A DNA stretch of 9,552 bases. Source: an uncultured Tolumonas sp. Its GTDB lineage: Bacteria; Pseudomonadota; Gammaproteobacteria; Enterobacterales; Aeromonadaceae. The stretch covers positions 1 to 9,552 of the forward strand of contig CAIZDF010000167.1 in assembly GCA_903931645.1 (NCBI GenBank). Reading direction: 5' to 3'. The translations under genes were made by a program, and so were the position numbers. Of the stretch, positions 1-6,103 are shown piece by piece; the stretch's first letter is position 1, and every line of letters starts with the position of its first letter. The notes under the pieces are model-generated. The model was not told the origin of the DNA and made no database searches. It was given only the letters and a program-made list of their open reading frames with translations.

Positions 1-1
1 G

Positions 2-907
2 GTAAGTCTGAACTTACCGCGTATTGCACTGGAAGCGCGTGATGAAGCGCACTTCTACGACCTGCTGGATAGCCGCCTGCGTCTGTGTAAAAAAGCGCTG
101 ATGGCACGCATTGAACGCCTGAATGGCGTGAAAGCGCGTGTAGCGCCGATCCTGTATATGGAAGGGGCTTGTGGTGTGCGTTTGAAAGCCGATGACGATG
201 TTTCAGAAATCTTTAAAAATGGCCGTGCCTCAATTTCACTGGGCTACATCGGTGTGCATGAAACCATCAACGCCTTGTTTGGCGACAAAGTGCATGTGTT
301 CGATGATGAAGTGCTGCGCCAGAAAGGCGTCGCCATTGTGCAGAAATTGCGTGATGCCGTGGAAGAGTGGAAAGAAGAAACTGGCTATGGTTTTAGCCTC
401 TACAGCACACCAAGTGAAAACCTGTGCAGCCGTTTTTGTAACCTCGATACCAAAGAGTTTGGTCTGGTCGATGGTGTTACCGAGAAAGGGTATTACACCA
501 ATAGCTATCACTTAGATGTCGAGAAGAAAGTTGACCCATACGCCAAATTGAACTTTGAGATGGCTTATCCGCCAATCGCGAACGGTGGTTTTATCTGCTA
601 CGGCGAATATCCGAACATTCAGCATAATCTGGAAGCCTTGGAAAACGTCTGGGATTACAGCTACAGCCGCGTACCGTATTACGGCACCAATACACCGATC
701 GACGAGTGTTATGAATGCGGTTATACCGGTGAATTTGATTGTACCAGTAAGGGCTTTACCTGCCCTAAATGTGGTAATCACGACTCCACTAAAGTCTCGG
801 TGACTCGCCGTGTTTGTGGTTACTTAGGCAGCCCGGATGCCCGCCCATTTAATGCGGGAAAACAGGAAGAAGTGAAGCGTCGCGTAAAACACTTACCAAA
901 TTTCTAA
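2..907 (+). CDS. nrdD: Anaerobic ribonucleoside-triphosphate reductase (class III), C-terminal part
   Basis: This is the 3' part of nrdD. The frame is open at the left edge and ends with TAA, giving 301 residues of a protein that has 712 in E. coli. Class III reductase makes dNTPs from NTPs under anaerobiosis by radical chemistry in the cytoplasm. Visible marks are the zinc site near the C-terminus (CYEC, then CPKC about 15 residues later) and the glycyl radical loop RVCGYLG, whose first Gly codon is at 818-820. The conserved tail DARPFNAGKQEEVKRRVKHL follows. The internal ATG at 101 is not the start, because the frame and the family resemblance continue upstream (LEARDEAHFYDLLDSRL). The activase gene nrdG, which follows nrdD in E. 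coli, is not found downstream here. The identification is firm; the substrate-site N-terminal half lies outside the window. Confidence 0.97.
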   Translation, partial: VSLNLPRIALEARDEAHFYDLLDSRLRLCKKALMARIERLNGVKARVAPILYMEGACGVRLKADDDVSEIFKNGRASISLGYIGVHETINALFGDKVHVFDDEVLRQKGVAIVQKLRDAVEEWKEETGYGFSLYSTPSENLCSRFCNLDTKEFGLVDGVTEKGYYTNSYHLDVEKKVDPYAKLNFEMAYPPIANGGFICYGEYPNIQHNLEALENVWDYSYSRVPYYGTNTPIDECYECGYTGEFDCTSKGFTCPKCGNHDSTKVSVTRRVCGYLGSPDARPFNAGKQEEVKRRVKHLPNF

Positions 908-930
908 CACCAAAATCAGCTCAATAATCA

Positions 931-957
931 GGCTCTATCCGATCAATGGATAGAGCC
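931..957 (+). terminator. Hairpin after nrdD, possible terminator
   Basis: A perfect 10-bp stem (GGCTCTATCC / GGATAGAGCC) with a 7-nt loop starts 23 nt after the nrdD stop codon. There is no T-run after it (ACTCTCC follows), so it is an imperfect intrinsic terminator. It could instead protect the 3' end of the mRNA. Confidence 0.5.
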
Positions 958-1020
958 ACTCTCCAATCCAACCCATTGATGAAGCAATGTTATTTGCCTG
1001 TAATTTTCGCAGTTACGCAG

Positions 1021-1039
1021 GCATTGCGCTATCATTCTG
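1021..1039 (+). promoter_or_regulatory. Conserved upstream block of lipoprotein gene 1
   Basis: This 19-nt block is repeated 30 nt upstream of the second lipoprotein gene (2950-2968) with 17 of 19 bases identical. It contains GCTATCAT, with a -10-like TATCAT at 1030-1035. It lies about 30 nt before the start codon, which suits a promoter. No convincing -35 box at 17-bp spacing was found, so an activator site or a non-sigma-70 promoter is also possible. Confidence 0.45.
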
Positions 1040-1068
1040 ATTCTTTCTGACCTTGTTGGTAGAGGCAA

Positions 1069-1737
1069 ATGAATACGTCTTTCATTGGCAAATTCGCTCA
1101 TTCCGCAACAACACTCTTACTCAATAAATGCTGTGCTGTTTTAGTTTTTCTCTTGGTATTGGCCCTCGCTGGCTGTGCGCATCGCAGCTCGGATTGGACA
1201 CAAGTAAAAGGGCATGGGCCGTTAATTGCCCCGAATCAGTTTGCTCCTTTATATCGCCACTGTGCCGCAAACAGTGCGCGTGACAGTGATTGTCAGTGGG
1301 CTTTTGCCGATAGTCAGGACAACAAAATTCAATTGTCCGATTTGACCGCACAGTTAGATGACACTTTACTGAACACCAAAGAAGCGCAAACGTGGCCACT
1401 CAATAACAACGGCCATCATAAGTTCCCCTATCATTTTACTGTTCTGTCGCTATCACCCACGATAGTAGTTGGATATCCGCTCCAACCATCCGCGGCAGAT
1501 CACTGCTCATCAGTAGGTTCGTCGTGTAACTATCTGCATTCCGAACGCTTTGCCGGACGCTATGAAATAGCCACCCAATTTGCTTATTCTTCAGGTCTGG
1601 TCTGGTTTTCTCCGGAACACGGCGCACGCTTGTTTAAAGTGCCACCTCATGCCAACAGTGTGTTTTTTGTCATAGCTGGGCAGTCGGCACAATTGAGACA
1701 CAAGGGAAATAACTGGCTATTTACACGTCGGGATTAA
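1069..1737 (+). CDS. Uncharacterised lipoprotein, paralogue of the one at 2997
   Basis: This 222-aa protein begins with a signal peptide of a lipoprotein: a hydrophobic stretch at about residues 23-35 and the lipobox LAGC with the acylated Cys at 36. Residues 37-38 are Ala-His rather than Asp, which predicts sorting to the outer membrane. The mature part has Cys pairs 65/75 and 146/153, candidates for periplasmic disulfides. Conserved blocks shared with the second copy are QLDDTL..TKEA..WP (95-110), PYHFTV.S.SPTIV.G (120-135) and GLVWFSPEHG.RLF.VP.HANS (176-197), then GQS (204-206). By hand count about 60% of positions in these blocks are identical, while the linker after Cys36 differs. The start is supported by AGAGG only 3 nt before ATG and by alignment of the leader with the paralogue. 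I do not recognise the family, and no function can be given. Hairpin 1751-1779 lies downstream. Confidence 0.85.
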   Translation: MNTSFIGKFAHSATTLLLNKCCAVLVFLLVLALAGCAHRSSDWTQVKGHGPLIAPNQFAPLYRHCAANSARDSDCQWAFADSQDNKIQLSDLTAQLDDTLLNTKEAQTWPLNNNGHHKFPYHFTVLSLSPTIVVGYPLQPSAADHCSSVGSSCNYLHSERFAGRYEIATQFAYSSGLVWFSPEHGARLFKVPPHANSVFFVIAGQSAQLRHKGNNWLFTRRD

Positions 1738-1750
1738 CGATGCGTGGAGC

Positions 1751-1779
1751 TCATGCCGGCGTGGTATACACCGGCATGA
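1751..1779. terminator. Hairpin between convergent genes
   Basis: A 9-bp perfect stem (TCATGCCGG / CCGGCATGA) with an 11-nt loop lies between the stop codons of the convergent lipoprotein gene (1737) and nitroreductase gene (1791). It could terminate both transcripts. The T content on either side is weak (TGTTT after it on the plus strand). Confidence 0.55.
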
Positions 1780-1790
1780 TGTTTACAGAC

Positions 1791-2450
1791 TTAATACCAC
1801 TGCACGACATCGGCAGCCACACGGCGAGTTTTCGCTCTGGCAGGTTCTGCCTTGCGATACCCAAAGGCCGTGATATGCGCGACACCAAAGGTGGTTAAAT
1901 CCAGCTCGATCTCTTGAGCTAAGAAGTTTTCCACTTCCTGCTGTTTAAAACCTTCGATTGGGCAAGAATCGACGCCCAGCAACGCGGCTGTGGTCATCAT
2001 ATTCGCCATCGGCAGATAGGTTTGTTTTGCCGCCCAATCCGCAATTTTGCGTTCATCGCCGGCTAACTGAAACAGTTCACGATGGAATAACGCGTAAAAA
2101 TCACCTTTCATCTTCACAACTTCTTCCGGCAATTTCTGCACCTCCTGCATAAAATGGGTCAGATAATCGCTACCCGGTTTCAGGCTGTCACCACGACGCG
2201 ACAATGTAATGAGCAGATGGCTTGCCGTCGGAACTTGTTGTTGCCCACACACTAGCGGTAATAATTTTTCCCGTAATTCCGGGTTTTGAATCACCAGAAA
2301 TTGCCATGGCTCGAAACCAAACGAACTGGGTGATAAGCGTCCGGTTTCCAAAATCAGCTCAAAATCGTCATCACTGATTTTTTTGTCGCTATCAAATGCT
2401 TTGCAGGCGTGACGAAATGCATATGCATCTAGGATCTGTTGTTTAGTCAT
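1791..2450 (-). CDS. NAD(P)H-dependent nitroreductase family protein (FMN)
   Basis: This is a 219-aa member of the nitroreductase superfamily, homodimeric FMN enzymes that reduce nitroaromatics and quinones with NAD(P)H. E. coli NfsB has 217 residues. The N-terminal FMN-phosphate motif RHACKAFD (13-20) and the block RLSPSSFGFEPWQF (38-51) are clear. The later part DSCPIEGF and the basic tail ARAKTRR also fit. The start is the ATG at 2450, because GGAG (2457-2460) stands 6 nt before it; the longer reading from a TTG at 2462 would begin upstream of that ribosome site. The gene is divergent from an HxlR regulator across 111 bp. B. subtilis has the same kind of link (YodB or HypR with YodC or HypO), so the regulator probably represses or activates this gene in response to electrophiles. 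The exact substrate is unknown; it resembles YfkO/MhqN as much as NfsB. Confidence 0.9.
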   Translation of the reverse strand: MTKQQILDAYAFRHACKAFDSDKKISDDDFELILETGRLSPSSFGFEPWQFLVIQNPELREKLLPLVCGQQQVPTASHLLITLSRRGDSLKPGSDYLTHFMQEVQKLPEEVVKMKGDFYALFHRELFQLAGDERKIADWAAKQTYLPMANMMTTAALLGVDSCPIEGFKQQEVENFLAQEIELDLTTFGVAHITAFGYRKAEPARAKTRRVAADVVQWY

Positions 2451-2496
2451 GTTGTGCTCCAATCATTAAATTCATTCTTGTTGTATCATTAAACAA

Positions 2497-2510
2497 ACTT
2501 ATTAGTAAGT
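2497..2510. promoter_or_regulatory. Candidate operator 1 in the nitroreductase/hxlR intergenic region
   Basis: The inverted repeat ACTTA-TTAG-TAAGT lies in the middle of the divergent promoter region. Its size and A+T-rich dyad suit a winged-helix HxlR dimer. Binding is inferred, not shown. Confidence 0.4.
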
Positions 2511-2528
2511 ACGCACAAAAATGTGATG

Positions 2529-2548
2529 TAGTATCATTTTGTATACTA
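2529..2548. promoter_or_regulatory. Candidate operator 2, next to the hxlR start
   Basis: The perfect inverted repeat TAGTAT-N8-ATACTA ends 13 nt before the regulator's ATG. Its right arm overlaps a -10-like TATACT (2542-2547). It is also close to the ribosome site GGAG (2551-2554), so binding here would give autorepression. The TACTA/TAGTA half-site type resembles sites reported for YodB/CatR regulators. An 8-bp direct repeat GTATCATT (2483-2490 and 2531-2538) links this site with the nitroreductase side. Confidence 0.5.
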
Positions 2549-2561
2549 ATGGAGAACAAAG

Positions 2562-2915
2562 ATGGCATCTCAACAACCGTACAATTTGAGCTGCTCAGTC
2601 AGAGCGGCGTTATCCGTGATTGGTGGCAAATGGAAAGGCGTGATCTTGTTTCATTTATTGAGTGGCACAAAACGCTTTAACGAGCTGCATCGTATGGTGC
2701 CCGGCGTCACTCAGCGCATGCTGACATTACAATTACGTGAATTGGAAGCCGACAACATTCTGCATCGTGAAGTGTATGCCGAAGTACCGCCACGGGTGGA
2801 ATACAGCCTGACCGAGTTTGGCCGCACATTGGAACCGATATTGATGGATCTCAAGCATTGGGGCGATGGTTATAAAGAATTACTGGTGAATATGCGTGAA
2901 GAGCAAAGTGCCTAG
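2562..2915 (+). CDS. HxlR (DUF24) family winged-helix transcription regulator
   Basis: This 117-aa protein has all the marks of the HxlR family. These are a Cys near the N-terminus (CSV, Cys11), the stretch ALSVIGGKWKGVILFHL (16-32), RFNELHR, the recognition-helix region GVTQRMLTLQLRELEAD, and the wing VPPRVEYSLTEFGRTLEPIL. It ends with HWG. Family members bind as dimers to operators and often sense diamide, quinones or hypochlorite through the N-terminal Cys. Cys11 is the only Cys here, so sensing would need mixed disulfide, alkylation or an intersubunit bond, as in one-Cys members. The ribosome site GGAG is 7 nt before ATG. It is divergent from the nitroreductase gene, its likely target. 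No clear terminator follows; only a 4-bp AAGC/GCTT stem is seen before T-rich DNA near 2937. Confidence 0.93.
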   Translation: MASQQPYNLSCSVRAALSVIGGKWKGVILFHLLSGTKRFNELHRMVPGVTQRMLTLQLRELEADNILHREVYAEVPPRVEYSLTEFGRTLEPILMDLKHWGDGYKELLVNMREEQSA

Positions 2916-2949
2916 TACAGAAGAAGCGAACCGGGCTTTTGTTTAGTCA

Positions 2950-2968
2950 GCATTACGCTATCATGCTG
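2950..2968 (+). promoter_or_regulatory. Conserved upstream block of lipoprotein gene 2
   Basis: This is the second copy of the block at 1021-1039 (GCATT-purine-CGCTATCAT-x-CTG). The similarity goes on at lower level to the start codon (CCTT..., GTAGA-G, then ATGA), with block-to-ATG lengths of 51 and 50 nt. TATCAT at 2959-2964 may be the -10 box. The shared spacing suggests that both lipoprotein genes keep the same control. Confidence 0.45.
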
Positions 2969-2996
2969 CCAGTTTTTGCCTTTGAAGTAGATGTAG

Positions 2997-3656
2997 ATGA
3001 AGATCCAGCTCGTTAAAAATCGGTTCGCCTTTATACCTAAAAAATATGCGGCCTATTGCCTGCTGCTACTCACCATTTGTTGGGGAGTTACCTTATCAGG
3101 CTGTACTCGGTTTGAATTCAATCAAGCCAAGATCAATGCTGAAAAAGTGTTGAAACAACAGAAAGCCACAAATACAAAATGCACTGCGAATCAGCCGTGT
3201 GAATGCCAAACATCGACCACGACCAATGCAGATAAGAGCGCACCGCAGTCCGATCTGGTGGCGCAGTTAGATGACACGCTGGCCAAAACCAAAGAGGCGA
3301 AAGCCTGGCCCATCAGTGAATATGACCATTGTAAACGTAAAATGCCCTACCATTTTACGGTTGTATCGGTATCGCCGACGATCGTTATTGGCGCCCCCAT
3401 CACTCCGTTATCAGGCGCAGCCTGTTCGACTAATAATTCAACCATCAATTGCTTGCGCTCGAAAAAATTTATGGGTTATTACGAAGTCGACAATCAACTG
3501 ACGAATGCACCCGGTCTGGTCTGGTTTTCACCCGAACATGGTCCTCGGTTGTTTGATGTTCCGGCACACGCCAACAGCATATTTTTGATGATTGGTGGTC
3601 AATCGGTGCGACTGAAACGAAAAGGCGATCTGTGGGTATTTGCCCGTAAACATTAA
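2997..3656 (+). CDS. Uncharacterised lipoprotein, paralogue of the one at 1069
   Basis: This 219-aa protein has the same plan as the lipoprotein at 1069: a hydrophobic segment at residues 18-35, lipobox LSGC and the lipidated Cys at position 36, exactly as in the other copy. Residues 37-38 (Thr-Arg) again predict the outer membrane. The linker at 37-85 is polar, rich in Thr, Asn and Lys, has a CTANQPCEC cluster (62-70), and does not align with copy 1. The C-terminal domain aligns well: QLDDTL (90-95), PYHFTV (117-122), SPTIV (126-130), GLVWFSPEHG (173-182), HANS (191-194) and GQS (201-203). A Cys pair 143/152 matches 146/153 of copy 1, and Cys112 is extra. The ribosome site is poor (GTAGATG just before ATG). 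The function is unknown; the conserved C-terminal domain is probably the working part. Confidence 0.85.
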   Translation: MKIQLVKNRFAFIPKKYAAYCLLLLTICWGVTLSGCTRFEFNQAKINAEKVLKQQKATNTKCTANQPCECQTSTTTNADKSAPQSDLVAQLDDTLAKTKEAKAWPISEYDHCKRKMPYHFTVVSVSPTIVIGAPITPLSGAACSTNNSTINCLRSKKFMGYYEVDNQLTNAPGLVWFSPEHGPRLFDVPAHANSIFLMIGGQSVRLKRKGDLWVFARKH

Positions 3657-3684
3657 TGGGCCGCATCACGTTGTGACATCCATC

Positions 3685-3750
3685 GTTGTGCTGCATTCGG
3701 AAAATGGACTATGTTGTAAAGCATAGTCATGCTTTTCGGCTCAGCACAAC
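3685..3750. repeat. Nested inverted repeats before the yjbR-like gene
   Basis: An outer perfect 9-bp pair, GTTGTGCTG (3685-3693) and CAGCACAAC (3742-3750), encloses an inner hairpin (3707-3715 with 3720-3728, one G-U pair, GTAA loop). TTTT at 3733-3736 follows the inner stem, so the inner part may terminate the lipoprotein transcript. The outer arm ends directly before the AGGA (3751-3754) of the next gene, so in a read-through or leader RNA it could affect translation. Confidence 0.6.
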
Positions 3751-3766
3751 AGGAACTGCCTTTGCT

Positions 3767-4141
3767 ATGGAACTGCCTTCACTTAAAACCTATCTGATCA
3801 ATAAGCTGGCGGTAACGGAAGAATTGCCGTTTGGCCCGGAAGCGCTGGTGTATAAGGTTTGCGGCAAGATGTATGCGCTGGTGGCCTGGCAGGAAACGCC
3901 GCTTAAAATCACCCTCAAAGTTGACCCGGCACAAGCTGATCTGCAACGAGCGATGTTTGTTTCCATCAAGCCGGGTTACCACATGAATAAGCAGCACTGG
4001 AATACCATTGAGTTATCCGGCGAACTCAGTGATACGCAATTAACTGGTCTGATTGATGATTCCTATCAACTCGTCGTCGCGAAATTAACCAAAAAAGAAC
4101 GCCTCGCGCTGCAAGAACTGCACACCGATAAAACCATTTAA
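3767..4141 (+). CDS. MmcQ/YjbR family protein
   Basis: This 124-aa protein belongs to the MmcQ/YjbR family (usual length near 115-120), small cytoplasmic proteins with a CyaY-like fold. They are often called DNA-binding, but their role is not settled. The family signature is plain: ELPFGPEALVYKV.GKMYAL, LKITLKVDPAQA, then KPGYHMNKQHWNTI.L, and SYQLVVAKL. I chose ATG 3767 because the signature begins soon after it and AGGA (3751-3754) precedes it, although 12 nt is a long spacing. The longer reading from 3686 would translate through the nested hairpins and adds residues not typical of the family. Only 10 nt separate its stop from the pfkB start, and the AGGA for pfkB begins in the last base of the stop codon, so the two are probably co-transcribed and coupled. 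Confidence 0.9.
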   Translation: MELPSLKTYLINKLAVTEELPFGPEALVYKVCGKMYALVAWQETPLKITLKVDPAQADLQRAMFVSIKPGYHMNKQHWNTIELSGELSDTQLTGLIDDSYQLVVAKLTKKERLALQELHTDKTI

Positions 4142-4151
4142 GGATCTTCAG

Positions 4152-5087
4152 ATGCCTCTGATCGTAACCCTGACTTTGACGCCGTCTCTGGATAGCGCCA
4201 CCAGCACAGCCAAAATTTACCCGGAAGGAAAACTACGCTGTCAAACACCGGTGTTTGAACCCGGTGGTGGCGGGATCAACGTGGCGCGGGCGATCACCCA
4301 TCTGGGTGGACAAGCCACCGCATTATTGCCAGCCGGTGGACCAACTGGCGCACATCTGGTGGAGTTGCTGCAACAAGAAGGGGTGAGTGTTGACGCATTG
4401 CCAGCGCATGACTGGACACGTCAAAACCTGCATGTGGTGTCGGAAGCAACCGGTGAGCAGTTCCGTTTTGTGATGCCAGGCGCAGCACTACACGAAAACG
4501 AATGGCAGCAATTATTAGCAAAAATTGCCCAACTCCCCGCCGATAGTTTGCTGATTTTAAGTGGCAGTCTGCCGCCGAATATGACCACTCAAGCGGTCAC
4601 GGAATTGCTGCAATGTGCCAAAGATCATCACTTGCGTTGTGTGGTCGACAGCTCGGGTGAGGCACTGCAAGCCGCCGTTGCGTTTGGCGGCTTAGAGCTG
4701 CTGAAACCCAACCAATCAGAGCTGGCTGAACTGAGTGGTCAGACACTGGATCAACCCGATCAAGTCGTCACCGCTGCACGATCGCTGATCAGTCAGGGTG
4801 CTGCAAAACGGATCGTGGTATCGCTAGGCCCACAAGGTGCGTTAGGGGTGGATGCCGAACAGTGTGTGCAAGTGGTGCCCCCACCGGTCACGAAACGCAG
4901 CACTGTGGGTGCTGGCGACAGTATGGTCGGCGCCATGGTCATGAAACTGGCTGACAATGCACCGTTAGTGGATATGGTACGGTTTGGTGTCGCTGCTGGC
5001 ACCGCGGCCACCATGAATCACGGCACAAAACTATGCAGTAAAGAAGACACTGCCAAGTTGTACGAATATCTGAACCAACCCCAATAA
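4152..5087 (+). CDS. pfkB: 6-phosphofructokinase 2 (PfkB, ribokinase family)
   Basis: This 311-aa protein aligns without gaps over long stretches with E. coli Pfk-2 (309 aa), which phosphorylates fructose 6-phosphate with ATP in glycolysis. It has YPEGKLRC, the glycine-rich PfkB signature GGGGINVARAI (38-48), DWTRQNLHV, RFVMPGAAL, the KPNQ motif (185-188) and the second signature STVGAGDSMVGAM. The catalytic base Asp256 is in the same position as in E. coli. AGGA (4141-4144) lies 7 nt before ATG and overlaps the upstream stop codon. It is the second gene after the yjbR-like one and is closed by the terminator at 5110. Tagatose-6-phosphate or 1-phosphofructokinase is less likely given the close match to Pfk-2. 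Confidence 0.95.
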   Translation: MPLIVTLTLTPSLDSATSTAKIYPEGKLRCQTPVFEPGGGGINVARAITHLGGQATALLPAGGPTGAHLVELLQQEGVSVDALPAHDWTRQNLHVVSEATGEQFRFVMPGAALHENEWQQLLAKIAQLPADSLLILSGSLPPNMTTQAVTELLQCAKDHHLRCVVDSSGEALQAAVAFGGLELLKPNQSELAELSGQTLDQPDQVVTAARSLISQGAAKRIVVSLGPQGALGVDAEQCVQVVPPPVTKRSTVGAGDSMVGAMVMKLADNAPLVDMVRFGVAAGTAATMNHGTKLCSKEDTAKLYEYLNQPQ

Positions 5088-5109
5088 CTATTCCAATAAT
5101 GTATTCTGC

Positions 5110-5139
5110 ACAGGCCGGACATTCCATCCGGCCTGTTTT
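5110..5139 (+). terminator. Rho-independent terminator after pfkB
   Basis: A 10-bp perfect stem (ACAGGCCGGA / TCCGGCCTGT) with a 7-nt loop is followed by TTTT. It lies 22 nt after the pfkB stop codon. Confidence 0.9.
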
Positions 5140-5142
5140 ACG

Positions 5143-5269
5143 TATACCCAAACAACTTGGAGTTGCAGGTAGGCGGCAAGTGAAGAGACCCCATGAGCAT
5201 AGATAAACTATGTGATTGGGGCGAATAAACGCTGCCAACACCGCTGCAACTTCAAGTGGGAAGGGTATA
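5143..5269. repeat. ERIC-like palindromic repeat (127 bp)
   Basis: The element begins TATACCC and ends GGGTATA, and its two halves are an imperfect palindrome. ACTTGGAGTTGCAGG in the left half faces CTGCAACTTCAAGT in the right half. The centre is CCCCATGAGCATAG - ATAAA - CTATGTGATTGGGG. The core and the 127-bp length match the enterobacterial repetitive intergenic consensus (for example GTGA-TTGGGG close to the classical ERIC primer sites). ERICs are non-autonomous elements thought to insert at TA. This one sits between the pfkB terminator and the end of the minus-strand Fe-S gene, whose stop codon it contains. Confidence 0.85.
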
Positions 5270-6078
5270 TTCCGCCAAAGCCTGTCGTAATAATGTCGCT
5301 AAATGCAATGTTGCGCGCTGAGCCGTTACTTTGATTTGATGGGCACAACCAAAACCGTTCGAGACCACCAAAGCATCCGGCGACGCCTGCAACGCTGGCA
5401 CCAACGACTGCTGCGCCATCTGGTGCGAGTAGTCAACGTGTTCTGCTTCCAACCCAAACGTGCCTGCCATGCCGCAGCATGATGACTCAATGAAACTGAA
5501 CTCTAATTCCGGCACAGTTTTCAGCACTCGCCGTACCGACTTCATCGCACCAATCGCTTTTTGATGACAATGCCCGTGGATCAACACCAGCTGCGTGATT
5601 TTTCCGGCCTGAAACGGTAATTGAAAACCACCACGCGTCAGCTCAGCAGCAATAAACTCTTCAAACAACAGAGCCTGTTTGGCCAGTGCGACGGCGGGTT
5701 GCCCTAGCCCCAGCGTTTTGTATTCATCACGTAACATCAACAGACTGGAAGGTTCTAGCCCGACAATCGACAAGCCAGCAGCCACATGCGGCGACAAGAT
5801 GTTCAGCAGCTGTTTCGCCAGCTGGCGAGTTTCATCGACCAAACCAAATGTCAGCAATGAACGGCCACTATCCAGCACCATACCCGGTTGTGAATTGGGG
5901 TGCACAACATGCACCGTGAGACCGGCCAGCCGCAACAGATACAGTGCATCTTCCGCTTGTTGTGGCGCAAACAGGGTGGAAAAACTATCCAGCCATAACA
6001 CCACCGCCCGCACCTCGCCGGAAGGGTGTGGCACCAGGGGTGGGAAACTCTGTTGCTGCGGTGAGAAGGGTTTATGCG
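5252..6078 (-). pseudogene. Fe-S oxidoreductase (YdiJ-type), 3' fragment
   Basis: This is the C-terminal part of the gene that starts at 7948, cut off by the IS. It has two CCG-like domains as in heterodisulfide-reductase-type Fe-S subunits and the end of YdiJ. The second domain is intact in its Cys motifs: HGHCHQKAIG, SSCCGMAGTFG and the late SNGFGCAHQI. The first has lost them, reading DSGRSLLTFG where relatives usually have CCGRPL, and EPSS where EPSC is usual. The frame reads without break from the target duplication (6069-6078) to TGA at 5252. A GTG at 6034 could start a 260-aa product, but no ribosome site was seen. The last residues YTLPT and the stop are encoded by the right end of the ERIC element. 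Confidence 0.85.
6069..6078. repeat. Target site duplication, left copy
   Basis: GGTTTATGCG directly adjoins the left IS end and is identical to 7398-7407. Ten base pairs fits the 8-10 bp typical of the ISAs1 family. Confidence 0.95.
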
Positions 6079-6103
6079 CAGGGCAAAATCATGAAGACCC
6101 GCA
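6079..6103. repeat. IS terminal inverted repeat, transposase-3' end
   Basis: It begins CAGGGCAAAATCATGAAG and pairs with 7373-7397. The transposase stop codon (6089-6091) lies inside it. Confidence 0.93.

Noticed and set aside
2451..2462. TTG start adding four residues to the nitroreductase
   Set aside because: GGAG lies between this TTG and ATG 2450 at correct spacing for the ATG, so the ATG is the start.
2924..2938. Possible terminator AAGC/GCTT after hxlR
   Set aside because: The stem is only 4 bp, too short to support.
3686..3766. Upstream ATG extending the yjbR-like protein by 27 residues
   Set aside because: It has no ribosome site, reads through the nested hairpins, and makes the protein too long for the family.
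4939..5241. Minus-strand 100-codon frame over pfkB end and ERIC
   Set aside because: It is antisense to pfkB and made partly of the palindromic repeat, with no ribosome site or domain.
5143..5269. ERIC element considered as a structured ncRNA or attachment site
   Set aside because: Its length, termini and central motif fit an ERIC repeat; no recombinase gene or second attachment copy is present.
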